This document shows positions 1-8,115 of a DNA stretch of 64,000 bases, piece by piece. The stretch's first letter is position 1. The number at the start of each line of letters is the position of its first letter. The notes under the pieces were generated by a model. The model had not been told where the DNA came from and ran no database searches. It was given only the letters and a program-made list of their open reading frames with translations. This stretch comes from Rhizobium leguminosarum. Lineage in GTDB: Bacteria > Pseudomonadota > Alphaproteobacteria > Rhizobiales > Rhizobiaceae. The stretch lies in the NCBI RefSeq assembly GCF_017876795.1, contig NZ_JAGIOR010000001.1, positions 2,072,501 through 2,136,500 on the forward strand, given 5' to 3'. A program made the position numbers and the translations under genes.

Positions 1-179
1 CCGTTCCAACGCTCCGGCAGGCCGTTGCCGGCGAGAAAGACGTGGCCGCATTCCAGCCGCCCATCGGTCTGGCAATAAAAATGGTCGCCAAAGGCTGGGG
101 AATAGGGCATATCGCCGTCGCGCCATTCGAGCGGCTGCGGCGCGCTCGCGCCAATCTGATCGGGGTTCACGTCCGTCAT
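1..179 (-). CDS. mnmD: MnmD-type tRNA methyltransferase (5' part only)
   Basis: Only the first 59 or so codons lie in the window; the gene runs off the left edge. The translation contains LEWRDGDMPYSPAFGD and, further on, LECGHVFLAGNGLPERW, which follow the start of the E. coli MnmC methyltransferase half (LEF...GTPVS..FDDVYF and ETRYVFLGGNQL). By homology it would methylate the 5-aminomethyl group of the wobble uridine in certain tRNAs. In E. coli this domain is fused to an FAD oxidase domain; here it stands alone and is divergent from an FAD oxidoreductase gene. The two start codons overlap (ATG at 179-177 on the minus strand, 178-180 on the plus strand). Confidence 0.8.
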   Translation of the reverse strand, partial: MTDVNPDQIGASAPQPLEWRDGDMPYSPAFGDHFYCQTDGRLECGHVFLAGNGLPERWN

Positions 180-1356
180 GGAAAAAGCCGATAATCCTCA
201 GCCGGCCCCAGGTCAATCGTCCTGCGAATTGCTGATCGTCGGTGGCGGCATCATGGGTCTCTGGGCGGCCGTCCATGCCGAGCGCCGTGGCATCGCTACC
301 CTTATCGTCGACGCCGGCAAATTGGGTGGAGGTGCGAGCGGCGGCCTGCTCGGCGCGCTGATGCCGCATATGCCGGATCGGTGGTCTGAGAAAAAGCAGT
401 TCCAGTTCGATGCGCTGGTCTCGCTCGAAGCCGAGATCGCCATGCTGGAAGCCGAAACCGGGCTTTCGGCCGGTTACCGCCGTTCCGGGCGGCTGATCCC
501 GCTGCCGAAGCCGCATCTCAACAAGATAGCGCGCGCTCACTCCGAAGATGCCGAGCGCCACTGGTGCGCAAGCGAGCGCCGCTTCCATTGGCACGTGCTC
601 GACAGTCCGCCGGTCAACGGCTGGATCGAGGCATCCGCCGGCGAGAGCGGTTTCGTGCATGATACGCTCGCCGCCCGCGTTGCGCCCCGCTCACTGACTG
701 CGGCGCTCATCGCCTTCCTGCGACAGGCAAAACATGTGCGGATACTGGAACACGCGGCGGTGACCGGTGTCGATCCCGATCGCGGCACGGCCGACATAGG
801 TGGCGAAACCATCACTTTCAGCGACTGCATCCTGGCCGCCGGTCATCAGTCCTTTCCGTTGCTGCAGACGGTGACGCCCGGACTGACGTGTCCGCTCGGC
901 CAGCCGGTCAAGGGACAGGCGGCGCTGTTGCAAGCCGATCTCGACCCGGCGCTGCCGACGATCTTCCTCGACGGGCTCTATGTCGTCGCGCACGAGGGCG
1001 GCTATGTGGCGATCGGCAGCACCAGCGAAAACCGCTTCGACGATCCCACATCGACCGATGCTCAGCTCGACACGCTGATCGCCGCGGCGCGGGAGATCGT
1101 GCCGGCGCTGCGCGAGGCCCCTGTCGTCGAGCGCTGGGCAGGGCTCCGCCCGAAGGCGATCGACCGTGACCCGATGATCGGCCGCCACCCCGATCACCCG
1201 CGCCTGATCGCGCTGACCGGCGGCTTTAAGGTCAGCTTCGGCCTTGCCCACCGGCTGGCAGAAGCGGCGATATGTATCGCAGGCGATACAGATTGTGAAT
1301 TTTTACCGCCGGAAAGCTTCGCAATTTCAAGCCATATCGCGGCAGCTTCACGTTAA
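178..1356 (+). CDS. FAD-dependent oxidoreductase (DAO family, MnmC2/glycine-oxidase-like)
   Basis: A 392-residue D-amino-acid-oxidase-fold flavoprotein. The dinucleotide-binding motif GGGIMG is at residues 22-27, with an acidic residue at the end of beta-2 (LIVDAGK). The C-terminal DAO signature GLRPKAIDRDPMIGRHP is followed by LTGGFKVSFGLAHRLAEA. It is divergent from mnmD, and the two together correspond to the two halves of E. coli MnmC, so an MnmC(o)-like role (oxidative removal of the carboxymethyl group in tRNA) is possible. A ThiO/glycine-oxidase-like amine oxidase is the alternative. There is no clear ribosome binding site before the ATG at 178, so the true start could lie slightly downstream, but not past about residue 18 without losing the Rossmann fold. 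Confidence 0.8.
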   Translation: MEKADNPQPAPGQSSCELLIVGGGIMGLWAAVHAERRGIATLIVDAGKLGGGASGGLLGALMPHMPDRWSEKKQFQFDALVSLEAEIAMLEAETGLSAGYRRSGRLIPLPKPHLNKIARAHSEDAERHWCASERRFHWHVLDSPPVNGWIEASAGESGFVHDTLAARVAPRSLTAALIAFLRQAKHVRILEHAAVTGVDPDRGTADIGGETITFSDCILAAGHQSFPLLQTVTPGLTCPLGQPVKGQAALLQADLDPALPTIFLDGLYVVAHEGGYVAIGSTSENRFDDPTSTDAQLDTLIAAAREIVPALREAPVVERWAGLRPKAIDRDPMIGRHPDHPRLIALTGGFKVSFGLAHRLAEAAICIAGDTDCEFLPPESFAISSHIAAASR

Positions 1357-1470
1357 ACGTGAATTCTGCGCTGCTTCGTTTCGTTATTCTGTCATGCAAA
1401 TCACCTATCTGCTTGCGCATCAACAGCGCCGGATTTGATCGGCGCTCAGTTCCTTGATGGAGGAAATTGC

Positions 1471-2178
1471 ATGCGCTATGCCATTTGCTTCACGCCTCCG
1501 GCGAGCGACCCGTTATCGCTTGTGGCCGCCAGTTGGCTTGGCCGAAACGTGTTTTCGGGCGATATGGTGGAGCCCCCGGCAGTTCGCGGCCTCGGCATTC
1601 ACGAGATCGCCTTCCATACCGCCGTGCCGCGGCGCTATGGTTTTCACGGCGTTCTGAAGGCGCCGTTTCACCTGTCTCCCAGCATGCCCGAATCGCAACT
1701 CCTGCGCGATCTGATGCGTTTTTCCGGGACCTTCATGCCCTTCCAGATTCCGCGCATCGAAGTCGCCCGGCTCGGCAATTTCTATAGCCTGCTGCCGAGC
1801 ACGCCCTGCGAACAGATTCAGTATCTCGCTTCGGCGATCGTCCAGGAATTCGATCGTTTCCGCGCGCCGCTCAGCGAAGCCGAGATCGAGCGCAGCGATC
1901 CGGACGGGCTGTCGGCAGCGCAGTTTTCAAACCTGCATCGCTGGGGCAATCCTTATGTGATGGAAGAGTTCCGCTTTCATATGCCGGTGACAGGACCCGT
2001 CAACGCGATCGACATGGCGCGCATAGAGCCGGCGTTGCGGACGATTTTCGCGCCGGCCCTCAGCGACCCGGTGACGGTTTCGAACGTGGCGCTGATGATC
2101 GAGGAGGGCACGGGCGGTCCCTTCCGCGTTCATTCGTTGCATCCGATGGGCAAGGTCAGCGCGCGCAAGATCGCCTGA
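1471..2178 (+). CDS. DUF1045 family protein (2H phosphoesterase fold)
   Basis: 235 residues. The start at 1471 (MRYAICFTPP) is chosen because GGAGG lies at 1459-1463, just upstream; an in-frame start at 1435 lacks this. Two histidine motifs typical of 2H phosphoesterases are visible: YGFHGVLKAPFHL near residue 59 and FHMPVTGPV near residue 167. DUF1045 proteins are often labelled phosphonate-metabolism proteins, but no phn genes occur here. It sits directly upstream of the ureide operon, about 115 bp before puuE and on the same strand, so co-transcription is plausible. The substrate is unknown. Confidence 0.85.
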   Translation: MRYAICFTPPASDPLSLVAASWLGRNVFSGDMVEPPAVRGLGIHEIAFHTAVPRRYGFHGVLKAPFHLSPSMPESQLLRDLMRFSGTFMPFQIPRIEVARLGNFYSLLPSTPCEQIQYLASAIVQEFDRFRAPLSEAEIERSDPDGLSAAQFSNLHRWGNPYVMEEFRFHMPVTGPVNAIDMARIEPALRTIFAPALSDPVTVSNVALMIEEGTGGPFRVHSLHPMGKVSARKIA

Positions 2179-2293
2179 GCGTGCCGATCAGCTAAGGCCT
2201 TGTGCTACAAAGGCAAAATCGGATTGAGCAGTTTCCTTCTCGACATTCCGGCTGCGGATGCTACCGTTCGCCGTCTTTTCAGAAGGTGATTTG

Positions 2294-3217
2294 ATGGTAT
2301 CCGAGACTTATCCGCGCAATCTCGTCGGCTACGGGCGACAGACGCCCGATCCGAAGTGGCCTGAAGAGGCGCGCGTCGCCGTGCAGTTCGTCATCAATTA
2401 CGAAGAGGGCGGCGAAAGCTCGATCCTCGACGGCGATCCGGCTTCGGAAAATCTGCTGTCGGAAATCGTCGGCGCGGCCGCCTGGCCGGGACAGCGCAAT
2501 CTGAACATGGAATCGATCTACGAATACGGTTCGCGCGCCGGTTTCTGGCGGCTCTGGCGGATGTTCACCGATCTCAAGGTGCAGGCGACGGTCTACGGCG
2601 TGACATTGGCGATGGCCCGCAACCCCGAGGCTGTCGCGGCGATGAAGGAAGCCGGCTGGGAGATCGCCAGCCACGGTTACCGCTGGCTGGAATACAAGGA
2701 TTTTCCGGAGGATCTGGAGCGCAAGCATATCCTCGAAGCCGTGCGCCTGCACACCGAACTTACCGGCGAGCGGCCCTACGGCATGTATCAGGGCAAGCCT
2801 TCCGACAATACGCTGCGGCTGGTGCAGGAGGAGGGCGGCTTCCTCTATTCCTCCGATTCCTATGCCGACGATCTGCCTTACTGGGTGAAGGGCGTCGATG
2901 GGAAACCCTTCCTGATCATCCCCTATACGCTCGAAACCAACGACATGCGCTTTGCCACACCGCAGGGCTTCAATACCGGCGATCAGTTCTTCACCTATCT
3001 GAAGGATGCCTTCGATACGCTCTATGAGGAAGGCAAGGCGGGCAGCCCGAAGATGATGTCGGTCGGCCTGCATTGCCGCCTCGTCGGGCGCCCGGGCCGG
3101 GCGGCGGCATTGAAGCGCTTCATCGAATATGTGCTGAAGCATGACAAGGTCTGGATTCCGCGCCGCATCGAGATTGCCGAGCACTGGCACAAGCACCGTC
3201 AGCCGGACGCGATCTGA
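2294..3217 (+). CDS. puuE: Allantoinase PuuE (polysaccharide-deacetylase fold)
   Basis: 307 residues, the usual length of metal-independent PuuE allantoinases. It hydrolyses allantoin to allantoate in the cytoplasm. Family features visible are the N-terminal YPRNLVGYGRQTPDPKWP, FVINYEEGGE, the NodB-like EIASHGYRWLEYKD and the C-terminal PRRIEIAEHWHKH. The start at 2294 has the SD-like AGAAGGTGA at 2281-2289; an upstream in-frame ATG at 2258 adds a poorly conserved leader. Its stop overlaps the uraD start (TGATG at 3215-3219), so the two are translationally coupled. Confidence 0.95.
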   Translation: MVSETYPRNLVGYGRQTPDPKWPEEARVAVQFVINYEEGGESSILDGDPASENLLSEIVGAAAWPGQRNLNMESIYEYGSRAGFWRLWRMFTDLKVQATVYGVTLAMARNPEAVAAMKEAGWEIASHGYRWLEYKDFPEDLERKHILEAVRLHTELTGERPYGMYQGKPSDNTLRLVQEEGGFLYSSDSYADDLPYWVKGVDGKPFLIIPYTLETNDMRFATPQGFNTGDQFFTYLKDAFDTLYEEGKAGSPKMMSVGLHCRLVGRPGRAAALKRFIEYVLKHDKVWIPRRIEIAEHWHKHRQPDAI

Positions 3218-3717
3218 TGCTGTCGCGCGAGGATTTCGTTTCCCGCTTCGGCGGCGTCTTCGAACATTCGCCTTTCATCGCCGAGCGCGCCTATGATGCC
3301 GGCAGCGTGAACGAGCCGCTGACGGCGGCCGGCGTGCATGCGGCGCTTGCCGCCGTCTTCCGCGCGGCAAGCCGACAGGAACGTCTCCGCGTGCTCAGCG
3401 CCCATCCCGACCTTGCCGGGCGCCTTGCCATATCGGGCGAACTTACCGAAGACAGCCGCAAGGAGCAGTCCGGCGCCGGTCTCGACCGCCTGTGCCCTGC
3501 CGAGCACGCCCGCTTCACCGAACTCAATTCGGCCTATGTCGAAAAATATGGCTTTCCCTTCATCATCGCTGTCAAGGGGCTCGGCAAGGAGGATATCCTG
3601 GAAGCTTTCGAAACACGGATCGGCAATGGCCGGGACGAGGAATTTTCGACCGCGACGGCACAGGTCGAAAAGATCGCGCTGCTGCGTCTGACATCGATGT
3701 TGCCGGAGGCTGAATGA
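3217..3717 (+). CDS. uraD: 2-oxo-4-hydroxy-4-carboxy-5-ureidoimidazoline (OHCU) decarboxylase
   Basis: 166 residues. UraD decarboxylates OHCU to S-allantoin, the last step of urate breakdown before allantoinase. The sequence shows FVSRFGGVFEHSPFIAERAY, the LSAHPDLAG motif with its catalytic His, EQSGAGLDRL, and FPFIIAVKG near the C terminus, all typical of the family. It begins inside the puuE stop codon, and its own stop region overlaps the next start (ATGAAGG at 3714), so it lies in the middle of a compact operon puuE-uraD-hepT-like-allA-uraH. Confidence 0.96.
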   Translation: MLSREDFVSRFGGVFEHSPFIAERAYDAGSVNEPLTAAGVHAALAAVFRAASRQERLRVLSAHPDLAGRLAISGELTEDSRKEQSGAGLDRLCPAEHARFTELNSAYVEKYGFPFIIAVKGLGKEDILEAFETRIGNGRDEEFSTATAQVEKIALLRLTSMLPEAE

Positions 3718-4076
3718 AGGAGAGGCGCGCTATCGACTATCTCAATGACATGCAAAAGGCGGCATCCCAAGCGCTGTCCTTCATCGGCGGAATGGATGAG
3801 GCGGCTTTCGCCGAGGACCAGCTTACCTTCAAGGCCGTTGCCTTCTGCCACTTCACCATCGGTGCTGCGGCATCCCGTCTGCTGGTGTCCCATCCGGAAT
3901 TTGCCACCGAGCATCCCAATCTGCCGTGGGCCAGGATCTGCGGCATCGGTAATCGCATCCTCGACGACGTCTTCGATCTCGATCCCTCCGAAATCTGGGA
4001 AGCGACGTATCGAACGCTGCCGGAGCTTCTGCGCGAGATCGATGCCGTCCGATACTGGCATGCCCAAGGCGAGTGA
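3714..4076 (+). CDS. HepT-like (DUF86) protein with degenerate active site
   Basis: 120 residues, overlapping uraD by 4 bp and ending 4 bp before allA. The fold-defining pattern is that of HepT/DUF86 toxins of MntA-HepT pairs: an N-terminal [16 protein letters not shown] helix, a central FHF-like [13 protein letters not shown] segment, and then [20 protein letters not shown]. Compared with the family R-N-x3-H-x-Y motif, position 79 is Gly instead of Arg, 84 is Asp instead of His and 86 is Val instead of Tyr, so the toxin residues are missing. No MntA nucleotidyltransferase is adjacent. The function is unknown; its position suggests a structural or regulatory role for ureide enzymes. Confidence 0.75.
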   Translation: MKERRAIDYLNDMQKAASQALSFIGGMDEAAFAEDQLTFKAVAFCHFTIGAAASRLLVSHPEFATEHPNLPWARICGIGNRILDDVFDLDPSEIWEATYRTLPELLREIDAVRYWHAQGE

Positions 4077-4080
4077 AACG

Positions 4081-4581
4081 ATGTCTCAGTTTCTCGACAT
4101 TCGTCCTCTCACCAGTTCCGCCTTCGCTCCCTTCGGCGAGGTGATCGAGGCCGACCCGGCCTCGATGCGGCTGATCAATGGCGGCACGACGGAGCGTTTC
4201 CATGCGCTGGCCGCGGCGCAAGCAACAGGCGAGGGCGCACGCGTCATCATCAATCTCTTTCGCGGCCAGCCGCGCAGCTTCCCCTATGACATCGACATGA
4301 TGGAGCGCCATCCCTTCGGCAGCCAGAGCTTCTCGCCAGTCTCCGGCCGTCCCTTCCTCGTTGTCGTCTCCGAGGACGAGAGCGGTCGTCCGGGCAGACC
4401 GCAAGTGTTTTCCGCGCGCGGGGACCAGGGTGTGAACTACCGCCAAAATGTCTGGCATCATCCGCTGATGGCGCTTGGCCAAGTCTCCGATTTCCTGGTC
4501 GTCGATCGCGACGGGCCGGGCAACAATCTGGAAGAGTTCTTCTTCGAAACCCCCTTCGTCATTAAAGAGCCAGCCCCATGA
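4081..4581 (+). CDS. allA: Ureidoglycolate lyase AllA
   Basis: 166 residues. AllA cleaves ureidoglycolate to glyoxylate and urea. Typical features are the N-terminal [17 protein letters not shown], the RFHALA segment, [32 protein letters not shown], and the cupin-like [15 protein letters not shown] with its conserved histidines. The start at 4081 ([10 protein letters not shown]) is favoured over an upstream open frame that overlaps the HepT-like gene. Its stop overlaps the uraH start (ATGA at 4578-4581). An allantoicase to make its substrate is not in the window. Confidence 0.95.
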   Translation: MSQFLDIRPLTSSAFAPFGEVIEADPASMRLINGGTTERFHALAAAQATGEGARVIINLFRGQPRSFPYDIDMMERHPFGSQSFSPVSGRPFLVVVSEDESGRPGRPQVFSARGDQGVNYRQNVWHHPLMALGQVSDFLVVDRDGPGNNLEEFFFETPFVIKEPAP

Positions 4582-4934
4582 CCGGACTGACCACCCATGT
4601 TCTCGATACCGCCCTCGGCAAGCCGGCCGAACGTCTCAGGATCGATCTTTTCCAGCTCGACGGCGAGATCCGAAGACATGTGAAGACGGTCGAAACCAAT
4701 GCCGACGGCCGGGTCGACGGCGGCCCGATCCTGGCTGGCGAAAATTTCCGGGCCGGCACCTATGAGCTGGTCTTCCACGCCGGTGATTATCTGAGGGCCA
4801 GCGGCACCCCGCTGCCGCATCCGGCCTTCCTCGATCTCGTGCCGATCCGCTTCGGCATCGCCGACGTCACCGCGCATTACCATGTGCCGTTGCTGATTTC
4901 ACCCTACGGCTATTCCACCTATCGAGGAAGTTAG
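4578..4934 (+). CDS. uraH: 5-hydroxyisourate hydrolase (transthyretin-like)
   Basis: 118 residues ending in the diagnostic C-terminal tetrapeptide YRGS. It hydrolyses 5-hydroxyisourate, the product of urate oxidation, to [18 protein letters not shown] near the N terminus carries the conserved His, and the FPH/RHY-type His segment [19 protein letters not shown] closes the protein. It is the last gene of the ureide operon and overlaps allA by 4 bp. The urate oxidase supplying its substrate appears to be PuuD, encoded 16 kb away. Confidence 0.96.
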   Translation: MTGLTTHVLDTALGKPAERLRIDLFQLDGEIRRHVKTVETNADGRVDGGPILAGENFRAGTYELVFHAGDYLRASGTPLPHPAFLDLVPIRFGIADVTAHYHVPLLISPYGYSTYRGS

Positions 4935-4936
4935 GA

Positions 4937-5677
4937 ATGCGTTTTGCTGCGATCGCCGACATTCATGGCAACCATCTGGCGCTTGAAGCCGTGCTGGCGG
5001 ATATTCGCGCTGAAGGTATCGAGGAAATCGTCAATCTCGGCGATTTTTTTAGCGGGCCGCTCGAGGCCGGCCAGACGGCGGAGCTGTTGATGCCGCTCGG
5101 CCTGACCTCGGTTTGCGGCAATCATGACCGCTATCTGATCGAGCAGGATCCGGCGGTGATGCATGCTTCGGATGCCTCAGCCTATCGGCAACTGACGCCG
5201 GCTCATCGCGACTGGATCCGCAGCCTGCCATTCGACACCGTCTATCGCGGCGAGGCCTATCTCTGCCATGCGACCCCAAAGGACGACAATCTCTATTGGC
5301 TGGAAGCGGTCTCGCCTGAAGGGTTCGTCTTCCTGAAGCCGATCGAAGCGATCGAGGCGCTGGCGGAAGGCATCGACCTGCCGCTGATCCTCTGCGGCCA
5401 CAGCCATCTTCCCCGCGCCGTCCGGCTCTCCGACGGCCGGCTGATCGTCAATCCCGGCAGCGTCGGCTGTCCCGCCTATGATGATGTGCTGCCTTATTAC
5501 CACAAAGTCGAAGCCGGCCACCCGCTGGCGAGCTACGCTATTCTGGAAAAGACGGCGGCCGGATGGATATGGCAGTTCCGCACCGTCGCCTACGACCATA
5601 TGGCGATGTCGGCACGGGCCGCCGAAAGGGGCCGCGCCGACTGGGCGAGTGCGCTGGCGGCGGGTTGGGTGAGATAG
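4937..5677 (+). CDS. Metallophosphoesterase, YfcE/MJ0936-like
   Basis: 246 residues. The calcineurin-like metal-binding motifs are in order: DIHGN (residues 8-12), NLGDFFSGPLE, CGNHDRYL, and the C-terminal CGHSHLPRAV followed by IVNPGSVGCPAY. This is the YfcE/MJ0936 class of small phosphodiesterases. The start is 2 bp after the uraH stop, so it may be transcribed with the ureide operon, although no link to purine breakdown is known. It ends 22 bp from the convergent flotillin gene, with no obvious terminator between them. Confidence 0.9.
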   Translation: MRFAAIADIHGNHLALEAVLADIRAEGIEEIVNLGDFFSGPLEAGQTAELLMPLGLTSVCGNHDRYLIEQDPAVMHASDASAYRQLTPAHRDWIRSLPFDTVYRGEAYLCHATPKDDNLYWLEAVSPEGFVFLKPIEAIEALAEGIDLPLILCGHSHLPRAVRLSDGRLIVNPGSVGCPAYDDVLPYYHKVEAGHPLASYAILEKTAAGWIWQFRTVAYDHMAMSARAAERGRADWASALAAGWVR

Positions 5678-5699
5678 CCCAGACCCGCCTGCGCTGCGA

Positions 5700-7466
5700 T
5701 CAGTCCTTCTTCGGTGCCGAAGGGGCGATCGGTTTTGCCGCGGCTGCGGCCGATGTTGCCGGCGTTGCCGGAGGCGCGGCCGGTATTGCCGGCTTTACCG
5801 GAGCCGCAACCGGCTTTGCCGGTTTTGCGCCATCGAGATTCCCAAGGAGGGATGAGATGGCGTTGTCGCCTTCGAAACCGGCCTCTTTCAGCAATCTGTC
5901 GAGGATCGGCTTGTTGGCCTGATAGGAGAGGAGCTGGCCGGCCAAGCCTTCGCCGAGACCGATGCCGCTGTCGCCGTTCGCGCCGTTTCCGCGGCCGAGC
6001 ATGCCGCCAGTATCGAAGATCCTGATATCGGAGATCTTTTCGATCGGCTTGACTGCCTCGGCAAGCGCCTCGGGAATGATGCGGATACGTTCGCGAGTGA
6101 TCTCGAACTCGATGATGGTCTGGCTCAGCTTGTTGCGGGCTTCGTTGAGCAAAGCCTCGCTTTCGGCTTGAGCCTTGCCGGTTTCGAGGATGCCCTTGGC
6201 CTTGATGATCGCCGCATCCGCTTCGGCGATCGCCAGCGTCTTGATCGCTTCGGCCTGGTCGATTGCCGCCTGCTTCTCGGCCTCGGCGCCGACGGTTACG
6301 GCGGTCGCTTCGGTTTCGGCTTTCTTGCGGGCGTCGATCACGGCAATCTGTTTTTCGCGCTCGGCGATTTCGATCGCCTTGGCCGTGCCCACTTTTTCCT
6401 CCGCCGCGATCGCGAGTGCCCGGGCGGTTTCTGCGGCGGCCTTGGCCTCGGACTCCTCACGGCTCTTGTTGGCAACGGCGATCGCGCTTTCCTGCGCCAC
6501 GATCTGAAGGTCGCGCTTGGCTTCGGTTTCGCGTTGCTGGACAGCGCGGGCCGCGTCGATGTTGGCGCTTTCGCGGGCCTGCTTGGCGGCTGCCTCGCGT
6601 TCGGCGATCGCCTGTTCGGAGGCGATGCGGGCTTCTTCCTCGGCGCGTTTTGCCGCCTGCTCCTGCTGGGCGGTTTCGGCGCGCGTCGCCGCGGATTTGT
6701 TGGCGATGTCGCGTTCCTGGCTGAGTTCGGCTTCGCGTTTGGTCCGGTCGATGGTCAGCGACTGCTGGCGGGCCTCCAGATCCTTCTGGGCGATGGCGAC
6801 TTCGGTATCGCGAACGATCTCGTTTCGCTCCTTCTTGCGACCCTCGGTGATGCGGGTCAATGCCGCTAGACCTTGCGCATCGAAGAAATTGTTGGCGTTG
6901 AAGTGCTTGATGTCGGTCTGGTCGAGGCGGGTCAGGGACACGGATTCGAGCTCGAGGCCGTTCGACTGGAGATCGGCGCCGACGGCTTCCTGCACGGCCT
7001 TGACGAAGTCCATGCGCTGTTCCTGCAGCGCGTCGAGATTCATCGTCGCGGCCACCGAGCGAAGGCCGTCGACGAATTTTGCTTCGATCAGGATACGAAG
7101 CGCCTCGGCATCGTTGGTGCGGTTGCCGAGTGTCTGGGCGGCAAGCGCAATCGAGGAGGCATCGGGTTTGACGCGCACATAGAACTCGGCGCCGATATCG
7201 ACGCGCATGCGGTCCTTGGTGATCAGCGCGTCGCCTTCGCCGCGGCGGACTTCCAGCCGCAGCGTCTTCAGGTTCACCCTGGCGGTGGAATGGAAGATCG
7301 GCAAGACGACCGAACCGCCGTCGAGCACGACTTTCTGGCCGCCGAGGCCGGTGCGCACATAGGCTTCGTCACGGCTGGAGCGTGTGTACAGGGAGGCGAG
7401 GACAAAACCGATGCCGAAGATCAGAACGATTGCAATGCCGGCCGGTAGAAGAATGTCATACATCAT
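5700..7466 (-). CDS. Flotillin / SPFH-domain membrane protein (YqiK-like)
   Basis: 588 residues. An N-terminal hydrophobic segment (residues 5-25) anchors the protein. The SPFH/band-7 domain follows to about residue 220 (VRTGLGGQKVVLDGGSVVLPIFH, YVRVKPD). A long Ala/Glu-rich coiled coil spans about 220-420, then a glycine-rich segment and a low-complexity Ala/Pro tail (about 540-585), which appears as GCCGGC-type repeats at 5720-5830. Flotillins scaffold membrane microdomains and oligomerise. It overlaps the upstream OB-fold gene by 4 bp and forms a three-gene operon with PspA, an arrangement resembling E. coli yqiJ-yqiK and Bacillus yuaFGI. Confidence 0.93.
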   Translation of the reverse strand: MMYDILLPAGIAIVLIFGIGFVLASLYTRSSRDEAYVRTGLGGQKVVLDGGSVVLPIFHSTARVNLKTLRLEVRRGEGDALITKDRMRVDIGAEFYVRVKPDASSIALAAQTLGNRTNDAEALRILIEAKFVDGLRSVAATMNLDALQEQRMDFVKAVQEAVGADLQSNGLELESVSLTRLDQTDIKHFNANNFFDAQGLAALTRITEGRKKERNEIVRDTEVAIAQKDLEARQQSLTIDRTKREAELSQERDIANKSAATRAETAQQEQAAKRAEEEARIASEQAIAEREAAAKQARESANIDAARAVQQRETEAKRDLQIVAQESAIAVANKSREESEAKAAAETARALAIAAEEKVGTAKAIEIAEREKQIAVIDARKKAETEATAVTVGAEAEKQAAIDQAEAIKTLAIAEADAAIIKAKGILETGKAQAESEALLNEARNKLSQTIIEFEITRERIRIIPEALAEAVKPIEKISDIRIFDTGGMLGRGNGANGDSGIGLGEGLAGQLLSYQANKPILDRLLKEAGFEGDNAISSLLGNLDGAKPAKPVAAPVKPAIPAAPPATPATSAAAAAKPIAPSAPKKD

Positions 7467-8110
7467 GACTGCTCCGTGAAAGATTGATTGTCCGATCCGG
7501 TGGGGTCCACCAGGGCGGGAATGGCGATAAACACATCTGCATTGCGATCGACGAGGAGAACCTGCGTGCCGATCCCGAGAGGCTGCTGATCCTTGGCGGC
7601 TCTGGCTCTCAGCACATGCCAGTTTCCATGCTGGTCCTTGACGCGGACGCGTCCCGGCAGGCCTTGATCGAGCGGGCCGAGCGACACTTCGGCGGTCCGG
7701 CCGACGAGGGTGTCGAGATCGACCGCATAGGTCTCGTCGTGCGGCACGATCCGCGCCACGGTCCTGCTTGACGCCCTGACCATGGGGAAGGTGATCAATA
7801 GGGCGGGAATGACGGCGATGACGGAGGGCAGCGGCGCCCAGAAGGTGCTGGCGACGGCCTGGACGGCAAAGCCTGAAATGGCGAAGAAGCCAAGCGCCAG
7901 CATCAGCAGAATGAGCAGGGGAACGCCGCCGAGATTGAGCCAGGACAGATAGCCCGCAAGTCCGTCATGGCCATGAAAATCCGGTTTTCCGAGAAGTTCG
8001 GTTATCGAAAAACCCATGACGGTCGCGAGCATCTCGATCGCGGTCAGACCCGCAAGCACGGCGGCGGCGATGGCAAAGGGAGCACATTCGGGGGCGAAGA
8101 ACAGTCCCAT
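7463..8110 (-). CDS. OB-fold membrane protein, YqiJ/NfeD-like partner of flotillin
   Basis: 215 residues. Three hydrophobic segments occupy roughly residues 10-30, 60-80 and 90-115, followed by a soluble C-terminal OB-like domain (LVGRTAEVSLGPLDQGLPGRVRVKDQHGNWHVLRARA). NfeD/YqiJ proteins accompany flotillins and probably help to assemble them. The start is 5 bp downstream of the PspA stop, and the stop overlaps the flotillin start by 4 bp, which indicates translational coupling. Annotation as YqiJ-like rests on architecture and neighbourhood more than on a single diagnostic motif. Confidence 0.85.
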   Translation of the reverse strand: MGLFFAPECAPFAIAAAVLAGLTAIEMLATVMGFSITELLGKPDFHGHDGLAGYLSWLNLGGVPLLILLMLALGFFAISGFAVQAVASTFWAPLPSVIAVIPALLITFPMVRASSRTVARIVPHDETYAVDLDTLVGRTAEVSLGPLDQGLPGRVRVKDQHGNWHVLRARAAKDQQPLGIGTQVLLVDRNADVFIAIPALVDPTGSDNQSFTEQS

Positions 8111-8115
8111 CGGCG

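Noticed and set aside
3714..4076. Active MntA-HepT toxin-antitoxin system
   Set aside because: The HepT catalytic Arg, His and Tyr are absent and no MntA gene adjoins; it is embedded in a metabolic operon.
5720..5830. GCCGGC-rich repeats as a possible satellite or CRISPR-like array
   Set aside because: They encode the Ala/Pro tail of the flotillin in frame and have no regular repeat-spacer structure.
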